Below, in pieces: positions 1 to 7,792 of a stretch of DNA of 64,000 nucleotides. The notes beneath the pieces were generated by a model. The model saw nothing but the letters and a program-made list of their open reading frames with translations, was not told where the DNA came from and did not search any database. Origin of the DNA: Streptomyces sp. NRRL B-1347 (GTDB taxonomy: Bacteria; Actinomycetota; Actinomycetes; Streptomycetales; Streptomycetaceae). The DNA is taken from NCBI RefSeq assembly GCF_000720325.1, contig NZ_JOJM01000022.1, positions 1 to 64,000 on the forward strand, given 5' to 3'. Both the position numbers and the translations under genes were made by a program. Numbering within the stretch: the first letter of the stretch is position 1; every line of letters begins with the position of its first letter.

Positions 1-100
1 GGGGGGGGGGGGGGGGGGGTGTGTTTTTTCCCACCCCCTGTGTTGTTGGGGGGGCGGAGCCCCCAGGTCGGGAAGGGGGGCCTGGGGCGCCCCGCGAGGG
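1..100. other. Window edge, low-complexity G-run and intergenic DNA
   Basis: The first 19 bases are all G, followed by short T and C runs, which looks like a contig end or low-quality sequence. From about base 50 the sequence is a normal Streptomyces intergenic motif (GGCGGAGCCCCC, then GGTCGGGAAG and a GC-rich run ending GCGAGGG). That motif matches the site rebuilt around the 9-kb element further on. No gene is visible here. Confidence 0.6.
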
Positions 101-2674
101 CTAGCGCGCGGCGAACAGCGCCCGCGCCACCTGGGCGTACTCCCCCTTCGGGTGCGCCCGGAACAGGGGCTCCGTACCGAAGAGGGCGACCTCCGAGCCC
201 CGGACGGAGCCACTCACCACGGAGGCCTGGCCGGCCGCGTCGGCGGGCCCACCGCGCCCGCCGTCCGCAGGACGCCAGTGCCCCGACACCAGCGGATTCC
301 CCGAGCCGTAGGACTCCTCGACCCGCACCCCGTCGCCGAGCCCCGTGAACCACACGGGCGCGTAGACGAAGCCGAACCCGCCCGCCCCGCGGGCATCGCG
401 CACGCGCACCACGCCGTTGGCGTCGCCGTTGCCCTCGACGGCGGTGACGGGCAGCAGCCCGGCCGCGGAGTTCAGCGCGGCCCCCTCGGCCCCGCGCCCG
501 ACCAGGCCGCCCCCGCGCGCGAAGAAGGCGTCGAGCCGGGCCTTCGCCTCGCCGGTCAGCTTCCGGTGGTCAAGGCCCGCCGACACGAACAGCACGTCCG
601 TCCTGCCCCAGTCGAAGCCGGAGTTGAGGACGCCGGTCGACACGGGCGTCACGTCGAAGCCCATCTCCCGCAGCGCGAACAGCTCGCCCGGCGTCACCGC
701 GGCGGCGACCCGCGTGCGCCGGAGCACCTCGCCGCCGCGCGCCCGGGTGGCGTGGAAGGCGACGTCGTACTCGGCGGCGGCCTCCCGCGCGAGCCGCCGC
801 GCGGACCCGGGCACGATCGCGGCGGTGTTCCCGGTGGTCCCGGCGGCGCGCACCGCGACCCCGTCCCCGAGCAGCGAGTTCAGCGCCGCGACCGCGCGCG
901 GGTCGTCAAGGCGCAGCCGCAGGTCGCCGCGCGGGGCGACGTACGCGACCCGCGTCGAGGCGTGCACGCGCCGCGCGGGCACCCGCGCCGCGTCGCCCTT
1001 GCCCACCGACGTCACGGACGCGCCCCACAGCCGCCCGAGGCTCCAGCCCGAGATGTCGTACATGGCCGACACCTTGGCGCTGATGTCACGCCCGTCGGCC
1101 AGGATCACGTTGGCGAGGCCCCGCTTGGGCTGCCGCATGTCGACGACGTACGAGCCCTTCGCGTACGCGCGCCCGCCGAGCCGGAAGTCACGGGTGGCGC
1201 GCCGGACGCGGACGTCGTTGGCGAGCAGGTGGTCGACGAGCCGGGACGCGGCGGCCGCGGAGCGCTGCGCCTGCCGCCCGCCCGCCGGGATCACGTACGC
1301 GCGCGGGAACCGCGTCGTGTACACGTCCTCCGGGCCGATGCCCGGCACGCCGGGCACCGTCTCCTTCGAGACCGGCACCTGCGCGGCCCCGGCCGCGCCG
1401 CGCCGGAACACCTCGATCTGGTCCGCGATCAGCGACCGCCCCCTGCGGTCGGCGAAGTCGATGCTCGCCCGCATGGCCGCGCCCGCGATGTCCACGTTGA
1501 CGGCGGCGCGGCGGCGCAGCTCGGCGACCGGCTGCGACTCGTATTCGGCGTTGTTGACCTGCAGCGGGAACTCGATGGTGTGCGCCGCGACCGCGCCGTG
1601 GAACGGCATGTACTGCGGCGTGAAGATCGGGGGCCAGTCGTCCCAGCCCTCCTTCTGGTCCCGGAAGGGGATGACCGCCGGCTTCACACCGTCCTTCGCC
1701 TCGGTGTAGCCGAGGCCGTTGACGGCCTTCTCCATGCCGAGGGCGTTGGCGTAGGTGTTCTTCAGGAACAGGTCGTACTCGTAGTTCTCGCCGTGCGGCG
1801 GCGTGGTCGGCTCGATCAGGGTGCCGTTGACGTAGCCGTGCAGATCGATCATCACGGCGGGCTGCTTGGTGACGGCGATGCGCCGCACCGCGCGCGTCTC
1901 GGGCTGCGACGCGGTGATGAAGTCGCGGTTCAGGTCGAAGCCGCCCGCGTTCGGCCGGGTGCCCGCGATCCGGCCGTCGGGGTTCATGGTGACGTTGAAG
2001 TACAGGCGGTTGCGGGTGAGGAGCTTCCGCGTCCCCGCGTCCTTCGCCTTCGCCAGCTTCCTGATCAGCTTGAGGGCCGCGTCCGTGCCCTCCCACTCGT
2101 TGCCGTGGATGTTGTTGTTGATGAAGACGGGTGTCTTGTACGAGGACTTGATCGCCTGGTTCCGGGCGGCGGCCTTCGGCGCGTTCGCGATGAGGCGGCG
2201 CATCCGCTCCTGCCGGGCGGCCTCGCGCGCCGTCTCGGGCGCGGTCACCGTCACCAGGTACAGCTCGTGGCCGCCCGCCGAACGCCCGGCGATCTCCACG
2301 CTGACCCGGTCGCCGATCCGCTGGATCTCGTTCAGCTCGGGCGCGATGGCGTGGTACGGGGTCAGGCCCAGCTTGATGGACTTGTCGGCCGGGTTCGGCG
2401 GCTCCGGGTCGAGCCTGCGCTCGCGCGGATAGCCGCGGCCCGCGCCGGTGTCGAGCGGCACGTCGGCGCCGTCGAGGGCCCGCTCGGCCGCGGCCCGCGG
2501 CGTCCTCGCCGCCTTGTCGGGCGGGTCGAGCGGCGTCCCGTCGCGCACCACGGGGCGCGGCGCGGGCCGGGGATCGGCGCTGGCACCGCCCGGTGTGAGC
2601 GCGGTGAACAGGAGCGTGCCCGCGGCGGCCGACGCGGTGAGCAGAACCGGTCTGGATGGCCGGGATGTCCCCAT
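101..2674 (-). CDS. Secreted M14-family zinc carboxypeptidase
   Basis: 857 aa. The N-terminus is a signal peptide with an Arg-containing n-region, a hydrophobic core at residues 9-28 and a likely cut after ASA near residue 33. The M14 zinc site is visible: HGNE (His190, Glu193) and a downstream His279 in IDLHG. The likely general base is Glu368 in HTIEFP. About 400 further residues contain no clear second enzyme and probably form beta-rich accessory domains. By family it should remove C-terminal residues from extracellular peptides. It points away from its neighbour, the EI24 gene. The catalytic class is clear; the substrate is not. Confidence 0.85.
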   Translation of the reverse strand: MGTSRPSRPVLLTASAAAGTLLFTALTPGGASADPRPAPRPVVRDGTPLDPPDKAARTPRAAAERALDGADVPLDTGAGRGYPRERRLDPEPPNPADKSIKLGLTPYHAIAPELNEIQRIGDRVSVEIAGRSAGGHELYLVTVTAPETAREAARQERMRRLIANAPKAAARNQAIKSSYKTPVFINNNIHGNEWEGTDAALKLIRKLAKAKDAGTRKLLTRNRLYFNVTMNPDGRIAGTRPNAGGFDLNRDFITASQPETRAVRRIAVTKQPAVMIDLHGYVNGTLIEPTTPPHGENYEYDLFLKNTYANALGMEKAVNGLGYTEAKDGVKPAVIPFRDQKEGWDDWPPIFTPQYMPFHGAVAAHTIEFPLQVNNAEYESQPVAELRRRAAVNVDIAGAAMRASIDFADRRGRSLIADQIEVFRRGAAGAAQVPVSKETVPGVPGIGPEDVYTTRFPRAYVIPAGGRQAQRSAAAASRLVDHLLANDVRVRRATRDFRLGGRAYAKGSYVVDMRQPKRGLANVILADGRDISAKVSAMYDISGWSLGRLWGASVTSVGKGDAARVPARRVHASTRVAYVAPRGDLRLRLDDPRAVAALNSLLGDGVAVRAAGTTGNTAAIVPGSARRLAREAAAEYDVAFHATRARGGEVLRRTRVAAAVTPGELFALREMGFDVTPVSTGVLNSGFDWGRTDVLFVSAGLDHRKLTGEAKARLDAFFARGGGLVGRGAEGAALNSAAGLLPVTAVEGNGDANGVVRVRDARGAGGFGFVYAPVWFTGLGDGVRVEESYGSGNPLVSGHWRPADGGRGGPADAAGQASVVSGSVRGSEVALFGTEPLFRAHPKGEYAQVARALFAAR

Positions 2675-2787
2675 CCGTACCTCCCTATGAGGAGTCCTGA
2701 GAGATCCTGAGAGATCAGTAGGGGAGGTCTACAGGGTGAACTCCGCCGCAACAAGGGGGTTTTCACCCACCGGATAAGGTGTGCCGC

Positions 2788-3594
2788 ATGCGTGATCTAG
2801 GTCAGGGCTTCGGCTATCTGGTGAAGGGGCAGCGCTGGGTCGCCCAGCACCGCAAGCAGTACGGCTGGGGGCTGCTGCCCGGCCTCATCACCCTCGTCTT
2901 GTACGCGGCCGCGCTCGTCGCGCTCGCACTGTGGGGCACGGACCTCGTGTCCTGGGCGACGCCGTTCGCCGACGACTGGGGCTCCCCGTGGCAGGGGGCG
3001 TTCCGCGGCTTCCTCACCGCCCTGCTGTTCTCCCTCGCCCTGCTCCTGTCCGTGGTGAGCTTCACCGCCGTGACGCTCCTCATCGGGGAGCCGTTCTACG
3101 AGTCCCTGTCGGAGCAGGTCGACGTCTCCGTGGCCGGCTTCGCCCCCGAGTCGGGCCTGCCGCTCTGGCGCGACCTGTTGATCTCCGCGCGCGACAGCCT
3201 GCGCATCGTGGTGCGGGCGCTGCTGTGGAGCGTGCTGCTCTTCGGCCTCGGCTTCGTCCCCGTGGTCGGCCAGACCGTGATCCCCGTCCTCGGCTTCCTC
3301 GTCACCGGCTTCTTCCTGGTGGAGGAGCTGACGGCGGTCGCGCTCCAGCGCCGCGGCGTCCAGCTGCGCGAGCGCCTCGCCCTGCTGCGCGCCCGCAAGA
3401 CCCTCGCCTGGGGCTTCGGCGCCCCGCTCGCGGTGGTGTTCCTGATCCCGTTCGTCGCCGTGTTCCTGATGCCCGGCGCGGTCGCGGGCGCGACCTTGAT
3501 GGCCCGCGACCTGCTGGGCGAGGACGACGACGCCGCCGCCGGGGACGACGGGGCCGCCGCCTCCGACCCGCCCCGCACCCCCACCACGGCGTAG
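2788..3594 (+). CDS. EI24/CysZ-like integral membrane protein
   Basis: 268 aa. I start it at ATG 2788, which has AAGGTG 7 nt upstream, rather than the in-frame GTG 9 bases earlier. It has several hydrophobic segments: residues about 30-50, 70-100, 140-175 and 210-235. The loop LIGEPFYESLSEQV is typical of the EI24 family (etoposide-induced 2.4, which includes the CysZ sulfate transporter). The C-terminus is acidic and Asp/Ala-rich. A sulfate-transport role would be a guess because no cysteine-biosynthesis genes are nearby. A strong hairpin follows the stop. Confidence 0.8.
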   Translation: MRDLGQGFGYLVKGQRWVAQHRKQYGWGLLPGLITLVLYAAALVALALWGTDLVSWATPFADDWGSPWQGAFRGFLTALLFSLALLLSVVSFTAVTLLIGEPFYESLSEQVDVSVAGFAPESGLPLWRDLLISARDSLRIVVRALLWSVLLFGLGFVPVVGQTVIPVLGFLVTGFFLVEELTAVALQRRGVQLRERLALLRARKTLAWGFGAPLAVVFLIPFVAVFLMPGAVAGATLMARDLLGEDDDAAAGDDGAAASDPPRTPTTA

Positions 3595-3646
3595 CCCCGG
3601 CTGCGCCTGTTCTGCGGCGCCGTCGTGGACCCTCGCGCTGACGCGC

Positions 3647-3703
3647 TCGTCCTCAAACGCCGGACGGGCTGGAACTCTCAGCCCGTCCGGCGTTTGAGGA
3701 CGA
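3647..3703. terminator. Perfect hairpin, dispersed Streptomyces repeat
   Basis: Arms 3647-3671 and 3679-3703 are exact reverse complements (25 bp) around a 7-nt loop. The arm contains CCTCAAACGCCGGACGGGC. A related half-copy lies at about 37371-37393. The hairpin probably ends the EI24 transcript and belongs to a scattered intergenic repeat family. Confidence 0.75.
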
Positions 3704-3748
3704 GGCGCGGAGCGCCGAAAAGCGGGGGTACGGGGGCGGAGTCCCCGG

Positions 3749-3757
3749 ATCGGGAAG
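3749..3757. repeat. Putative attL core, 9-bp direct repeat ATCGGGAAG
   Basis: The sequence is identical to 12749-12757, exactly 9000 bp away. Left of it lies the ordinary intergenic motif (GGCGGAGTCCCCGG). To the right the composition changes to element sequence. Joining this left flank to the right flank of the other copy rebuilds a sequence like bases 50-110 of the window. Confidence 0.65.
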
Positions 3758-3813
3758 CCCCGATGCTCGCTAGTAGGAGGTCTGAGGGTAGTGCCTGGTC
3801 AGAGCATGCAAAA

Positions 3814-3842
3814 GCCCCGCTCGGGACTTGGCCGAGCGGGGC
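3814..3842 (-). terminator. Rho-independent terminator of small-protein operon
   Basis: Arms 3814-3824 and 3832-3842 (GCCCCGCTCGG and its complement) have a 7-nt loop. On the minus strand the hairpin is followed by TTTT. It lies 20 bases past the stop of the 73-aa gene. Confidence 0.8.
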
Positions 3843-3861
3843 GTGGTCTTGCGTGAGCTGA

Positions 3862-4083
3862 TCAGCGCTGGGTGGTCCAGCGCAGGGCGGGCAGCTCGTC
3901 CCACTGCGCTAGGGGCCCGTACAGGTGCACGCAGTCGGGGCACACGTAGTGGGTGTGCCAGCCTCCGCCGCTCGCACGAGGGATCTCGCCTACGGGGACG
4001 GGGGCCGTCGTCTGGTGGCCGCAGATGCCGAGCACGGGCGGTGTGGGGGTGGTGAGTGCGCTGGTAACTCCGTCGCGGGTCAT
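3862..4083 (-). CDS. Small Cys/His protein, function unknown
   Basis: 73 aa. The start ATG overlaps the stop of the preceding 109-aa gene (ATGA), which implies translational coupling. It contains CGH near residue 21 and HTHYVCPDCVHLYG at about 43-56; CPDC with flanking His looks like a short metal-binding knuckle. I do not recognise the family. It is the last gene of the minus-strand set that starts from the SAH-hydrolase-like gene, and it ends at a clear terminator. A role as accessory to the cassette is inferred from position only. Confidence 0.6.
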   Translation of the reverse strand: MTRDGVTSALTTPTPPVLGICGHQTTAPVPVGEIPRASGGGWHTHYVCPDCVHLYGPLAQWDELPALRWTTQR

Positions 4084-4409
4084 GCGGACACCGCCCGGAC
4101 GGGAGTGATGTTCGTGGTGGGGTGGTCGTAGTCCACGCCGAGTTCGGCGAACGCTGCCGCGCGCCACCGCTCGCGTTGCAGATACGGAAGCTCGGGGCGT
4201 TGTTCGAAGATTTCCCGGACCGTCTCGGCGCTCGGTGTCTGCCAGGGGGCACGCCATGCGGCCGCTGGATCGGGCTCGGAGGGCGCTTCCCTCACTGGCA
4301 TGGGCCGGGCTGTCAGGAACTTGGCGGTGTGGCGTCCGGGCTCGACGCGAGGGGCACGGGGCAGTAAGGAGAGCACCCGGAGGAGTGCTCTGGCGATAGC
4401 ATCACGCAC
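4080..4409 (-). CDS. Hypothetical 109-aa protein
   Basis: The GTG start at 4409 is chosen because AAGGAG lies about 11 nt upstream. The N-terminal 20 residues are basic and amphipathic (RDAIARALLRVLSLLPRAPR), and the middle is Pro/Ala-rich. The C-terminal half has a conserved-looking stretch (ERWRAAAFAELGVDYDHP). No known domain was recognised. It is coupled to the downstream 73-aa gene by ATGA overlap. A hairpin separates it from the NUDIX gene upstream, so this pair probably has its own promoter in the 4410-4530 interval. Confidence 0.6.
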   Translation of the reverse strand: MRDAIARALLRVLSLLPRAPRVEPGRHTAKFLTARPMPVREAPSEPDPAAAWRAPWQTPSAETVREIFEQRPELPYLQRERWRAAAFAELGVDYDHPTTNITPVRAVSA

Positions 4410-4532
4410 GGTCGTTTCAGCTCCTTGGAAGCTGTCTCGGCAAGCCCCGGTGGACCGGTCCTACGCGGTCTGTCGGGGCGCTTTGGCTACCTGGCGCGTC
4501 TCGGCGGGCACGACGGGCGCCAGGACGACGAA

Positions 4533-4575
4533 GCCCCGTCCATCCGCAGCAGAGGAGCGCCGGGACGGACGGGGC
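4533..4575 (-). terminator. Hairpin after the NUDIX gene
   Basis: Arms GCCCCGTCC at 4533-4541 and GGACGGGGC at 4567-4575 are complementary, with a 25-nt GC-rich loop. The hairpin lies just past the NUDIX stop on the minus strand. It would end the SAH-hydrolase-like/NUDIX transcript. Confidence 0.5.
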
Positions 4576-4584
4576 GAGGAGAGA

Positions 4585-5127
4585 TCAGCGCAGGGCGGCG
4601 AGGACGCGGCTGCGCAGTGTCTCGTCAGCGATCGTGTCGATTCCCCGCCATGCGTACCCGCTGACCTCTTCCTCTTGGAGTGTTACGGAGTGCTCGCCCG
4701 TCACCTGGAAGACGTAGCGGAAGTCCGCGTGCCAGTGAGCGGGCTCGTCCTTGCTGTCGTTGGCGGGGATGGGGTGCACGTCCACGTGGACCGGGGTCGG
4801 CTGGACGGGGGCGACGCTGAGGGTGATCCCGGTTTCTTCGACCAGTTCGCGCAGGGCGGCGTGCATCAGGTTCGTGTCCTCGGGCTCCAGGTGCCCGCCT
4901 GGGGTCAGCCACTTGTTCAGGGCCACGTGGTGGATGAACAGCGCTTGGCGCTGGTCGTTGACGAGTACGGCGCCCGCGGTGGCGTGGCCGCGGAACTCCT
5001 TGCGGCTGGTCACGTCGGCTCCCTGGTCCAACAGCTCCGACAGGGGTGCGAGCGTGTGCTTGTCCTCGGGATGGGCGTCGGCGTACTCGGCGAGGGTGGT
5101 GCGGATGTGGGTTGCCGTGATGGGCAT
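4585..5127 (-). CDS. NUDIX hydrolase
   Basis: 180 aa. The NUDIX box spans residues about 78-100: GGHLEPEDTNLMHAALREL followed by VEETG. It holds the REL-EE core that binds metal and cleaves X-linked nucleoside diphosphates. The N-terminal 45 residues are helical and not part of the fold. The gene starts 4 bases after the stop of the SAH-hydrolase-like gene, so the two form one operon. By family it hydrolyses a nucleotide derivative. Because its partner binds NAD, an ADP-ribose- or NAD-type substrate is possible but only inferred. Confidence 0.88.
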   Translation of the reverse strand: MPITATHIRTTLAEYADAHPEDKHTLAPLSELLDQGADVTSRKEFRGHATAGAVLVNDQRQALFIHHVALNKWLTPGGHLEPEDTNLMHAALRELVEETGITLSVAPVQPTPVHVDVHPIPANDSKDEPAHWHADFRYVFQVTGEHSVTLQEEEVSGYAWRGIDTIADETLRSRVLAALR

Positions 5128-5131
5128 TCGA

Positions 5132-6253
5132 TCACCTGTTGTAGTAGTGCAGCCAGGTAGCCGCGATGGCTGCCCGGTCGGTGGCGGGGACTTCGTGCAG
5201 GGTGGCGTCCAGACCGCCGCGGGCCAGCATGGCCGCGCCCGCGATGATTTCGGCTTGGACGAGGAAGATGAACGGTCCAACGCTCGCGCCGTGGAGGAAG
5301 TTGACGGCGTTGCCGCCATTCAGCAGGTAGAAGTAGTGCCCCGTGGTGGTGTACCGGGTCACGTTCTCTCCGGCGCTGTCCCGGACGTAGCCCGCGGGCA
5401 GGCCGTCCAGTTCCAGTTCGTCTTCCGAGCTGGTCACGGTGGCCACGTAGGCGCCGTTCTTCAGGCGAGGGAAGTCCTCGCCGCGCAGGCTGAGTCCCCC
5501 GGTAGCGCACAGAACAAGGCCAGCGGTCTCCAGAGCCTGGTCGCGGTCGCGGGCCACTTCGAACCCGTGTGACATGGCTTGTGTCTGCCGTACCGGGTTG
5601 ATGTCGTAGACGATGACCCGTACGCCCTTGACGTGCAGCAGCCGGGCGATGCTGGAACCGAGCTTGCCGAAGCCGAGGACCAGCGCGGGGCGTCCGTGCA
5701 GGATGTCGCCACGCCCTCGCAGGAGGGCTTCGGCGGAGAAGACGACCGACTGGCCCACCAGGAAGTCTTCCGGGTCCTTGAGGGGCGAGCGCGCGACGGA
5801 CACCACGGGGCACGGCAGCTTGTCCCTGTCGGCGTACCGCTTGTGGCCGTTCTCGGTGTCCTCGACCACGCCGAGGATGTGACCGGTGAAGCGGGAGCAA
5901 AGCGCGTCCAGCGAAGGCGCGAAGTACCCGCCCACATCGAGCAGAACGACCGGTTCCCCGGCCGCCCTGGTCTCCAGGTAGGTCACGGCGGTGTCCGCGT
6001 CAGCGAAGGTCTCGCGCGTCAGTTCGTCGCACGCTACGACCTGTTCCACCTCGCGCCGGGCCATCACGTCGATGGACTTCGGCTTGGGCAGCACGGCCCG
6101 CAGGACGGTTGCCTTGCCGATGGCCCTGATGAAGGCGGGGCGCTCGGGTAAGAGGTGTGTGATCAGCAATGAGGACGGCCGCTCGGGCGGCGTGAACCCA
6201 TCAGCGATCTTGCTGAAGTAGCTTTCCAGTCGCGCTCGGTCCGTGGCTTCCAT
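5132..6253 (-). CDS. S-adenosylhomocysteine-hydrolase-like NAD-binding protein
   Basis: 373 aa from ATG 6253, with a GAGAGAGGG Shine-Dalgarno. It has a Rossmann NAD site, VLGFGKLGSSIA (GFGKLG at 194-199), with Asp217 at the end of strand 2. EDTENGHKR at 131-139 corresponds to the EETTTG-type motif of SAH hydrolase. The C-terminal GHYFYLLNGGNAVNFLHG resembles the C-terminal cofactor-contact region. It is shorter than true AhcY (about 430-480 aa), and the N-terminal substrate half is much reduced. It is probably a divergent paralogue that uses or senses NAD rather than housekeeping AhcY. It is co-transcribed with NUDIX and divergent from the XRE gene. Confidence 0.75.
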   Translation of the reverse strand: MEATDRARLESYFSKIADGFTPPERPSSLLITHLLPERPAFIRAIGKATVLRAVLPKPKSIDVMARREVEQVVACDELTRETFADADTAVTYLETRAAGEPVVLLDVGGYFAPSLDALCSRFTGHILGVVEDTENGHKRYADRDKLPCPVVSVARSPLKDPEDFLVGQSVVFSAEALLRGRGDILHGRPALVLGFGKLGSSIARLLHVKGVRVIVYDINPVRQTQAMSHGFEVARDRDQALETAGLVLCATGGLSLRGEDFPRLKNGAYVATVTSSEDELELDGLPAGYVRDSAGENVTRYTTTGHYFYLLNGGNAVNFLHGASVGPFIFLVQAEIIAGAAMLARGGLDATLHEVPATDRAAIAATWLHYYNR

Positions 6254-6398
6254 GGGCCCTCTCTCGGGTTCCAGGCGAGAGCTGTTCGACTTCCCATCCG
6301 GGGGCATCCAGACGGCTTCTTGAGACCGCCCCGCAGATATCCCGCCTTGGGCGATTCACCAGTACAGGGATAGGCATCGAGAGGTGCCAGCGCGGGAG

Positions 6399-6431
6399 TG
6401 CCGCATCTCTGCCGCATCGTTGCCGCATACT
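6399..6431. promoter_or_regulatory. Three 11-bp direct repeats, candidate XRE operator
   Basis: TGCCGCAT starts at 6399, 6410 and 6421, exactly one helical turn apart. The repeats lie in the 235-bp divergent interval between the SAH-hydrolase-like gene and the XRE gene, about 60 bp before the XRE start. In-phase iterons next to an HTH gene suggest cooperative binding by that regulator. Confidence 0.6.
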
Positions 6432-6488
6432 GGACTCACCGGACCCTCTGACCTGGTACAACGGCAATCCAGAGAGCGGGGAGGCGAC

Positions 6489-7715
6489 ATGGCCAGGCGA
6501 GAGAGCTTCGTGAAGCGCCGCAAGGCGATGGGTTTCAGCCAGGAGTCTCTAGCTGAAGCCATCGGAGTGGAGCGAACAACCGTGAGCCGCTGGGAGACCG
6601 GTGAAACCGCTCCGCAATCCTTCCACCGGCCGGGCCTTTGCCGAGAGCTGAAGGTATCCGTATCTCAACTGGATTCATTGATCCACTGTGTAGATGGCGG
6701 CCCGCAGGCAGTGCCCGCGACAACTGTCCAGTCGGCGTCGTCTCTTCCTGCACATGATGACGAAATGGAAGCCCTGGAACTTGTGCGGCGAGTGGCAGCA
6801 AGTGACGTCGGGGGTGAAACGCTCTCACGTCTTGAGCTGGTTTTTGATGAACTAGCGAGGCAGTATCCGTCTTCCACTCCGCAGGACCTCTTGGTGCGAG
6901 TGCGTAAGTACTCGGCATACGTCAGTCACTTGCTGGACGCGAGGAAGACCCTGGCAGAGCACCGGCAGTTGCTGGTCCTCGGTGGTTGGTTCTCACTGCT
7001 GGGAGCAACACTCCACATCGACCTGAACCAGGAGCATGCCGCGACGGCACGGCTGCACACAGCCATGACGCTGGCCAAGCACGCCGGACATGCTGAAATC
7101 CAAGCCTGGTGTTTCGAGACGGACGCATGGCGGGTCCTTAGTGCTGGTGATTACGCCAAGGCTGTGGAGCTGAGCAAGGCGGCTCAAGCCCTTGCACCGA
7201 AGGGAAGCTCCGTTGAAATCCAGGCGACGGCTCAAGAGGGGCGTGCGTACGCCAGGCTCGGACAAGTAAATGAGACGTACGGCGCCATAGGTCGAGTCAA
7301 CGCGCTCGTCTCTCCCATGCGATTCCCGGACCACCCCGAGCATCATTACCAGTACGACCCTGGCAAGTCCGTTTCCTACACTGCGACTACCCTGGCTTGG
7401 GTAGGCGACCCGGCAGCCGAAGAGTACGCGCGTGAGGTGATCAATCGGCTTGCCCCATCGAATGACATCTCGACATGGCCGCGTCGCGTAGCCTCGGCCA
7501 ATATCGATCTCGCACTGTCGCTGGTAGTTTCCGATCGAGTGGACGAAGCCTGTGATGCCGCGCAGCGAGCCATCCTCTCAGGGCGTGTCGTTCCCTCCAA
7601 CCGCTGGCGCGCCCTGGAAGTCGTGCAGGCCGTCGAGTCTCGCAAAATTTCAGAGGCCAGTGACCTGCGAGAGGCGTATGAGGGAATGCAGCAACCCGAG
7701 ATAGAGGCCTGCTAG
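6489..7715 (+). CDS. XRE-family transcriptional regulator, large C-terminal domain
   Basis: 408 aa. The start at ATG 6489 is supported by GGGGAGG 6 nt upstream. The HTH is at residues about 7-40 (GFSQESLAEAIGVERTTVSRWETGE). The remaining 340 residues are helical, TPR-like repeats (for example ARLHTAMTLAKHAGHAEIQ and AVELSKAAQALAPK), as in Streptomyces regulators that sense peptides or partner proteins. The gene is divergent from the SAH-hydrolase-like/NUDIX operon and three 11-bp iterons lie between them. It ends at a bidirectional terminator shared with the capsid gene. GC content is slightly lower than in its neighbours. Confidence 0.88.
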   Translation: MARRESFVKRRKAMGFSQESLAEAIGVERTTVSRWETGETAPQSFHRPGLCRELKVSVSQLDSLIHCVDGGPQAVPATTVQSASSLPAHDDEMEALELVRRVAASDVGGETLSRLELVFDELARQYPSSTPQDLLVRVRKYSAYVSHLLDARKTLAEHRQLLVLGGWFSLLGATLHIDLNQEHAATARLHTAMTLAKHAGHAEIQAWCFETDAWRVLSAGDYAKAVELSKAAQALAPKGSSVEIQATAQEGRAYARLGQVNETYGAIGRVNALVSPMRFPDHPEHHYQYDPGKSVSYTATTLAWVGDPAAEEYAREVINRLAPSNDISTWPRRVASANIDLALSLVVSDRVDEACDAAQRAILSGRVVPSNRWRALEVVQAVESRKISEASDLREAYEGMQQPEIEAC

Positions 7716-7735
7716 TTAGCCTCCAAGTCACGCCA

Positions 7736-7785
7736 AAAGCCCCCGTATTCGCCATCCTGGTAAGGGTGACGAATACGGGGGCTTT
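7736..7785. terminator. Bidirectional terminator
   Basis: Arms 7736-7751 (AAAGCCCCCGTATTCG) and 7770-7785 are exact complements, with A- and T-tracts at the ends. It sits between the convergent XRE and capsid genes. Confidence 0.9.
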
Positions 7786-7792
7786 GAGTGGG

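Noticed and set aside
152..2710. 852-aa open frame on the plus strand opposite the M14 peptidase
   Set aside because: It is the mirror of a well-supported gene; its product is Arg/Gly/Pro-rich with no domain, as expected from GC-rich codon bias.
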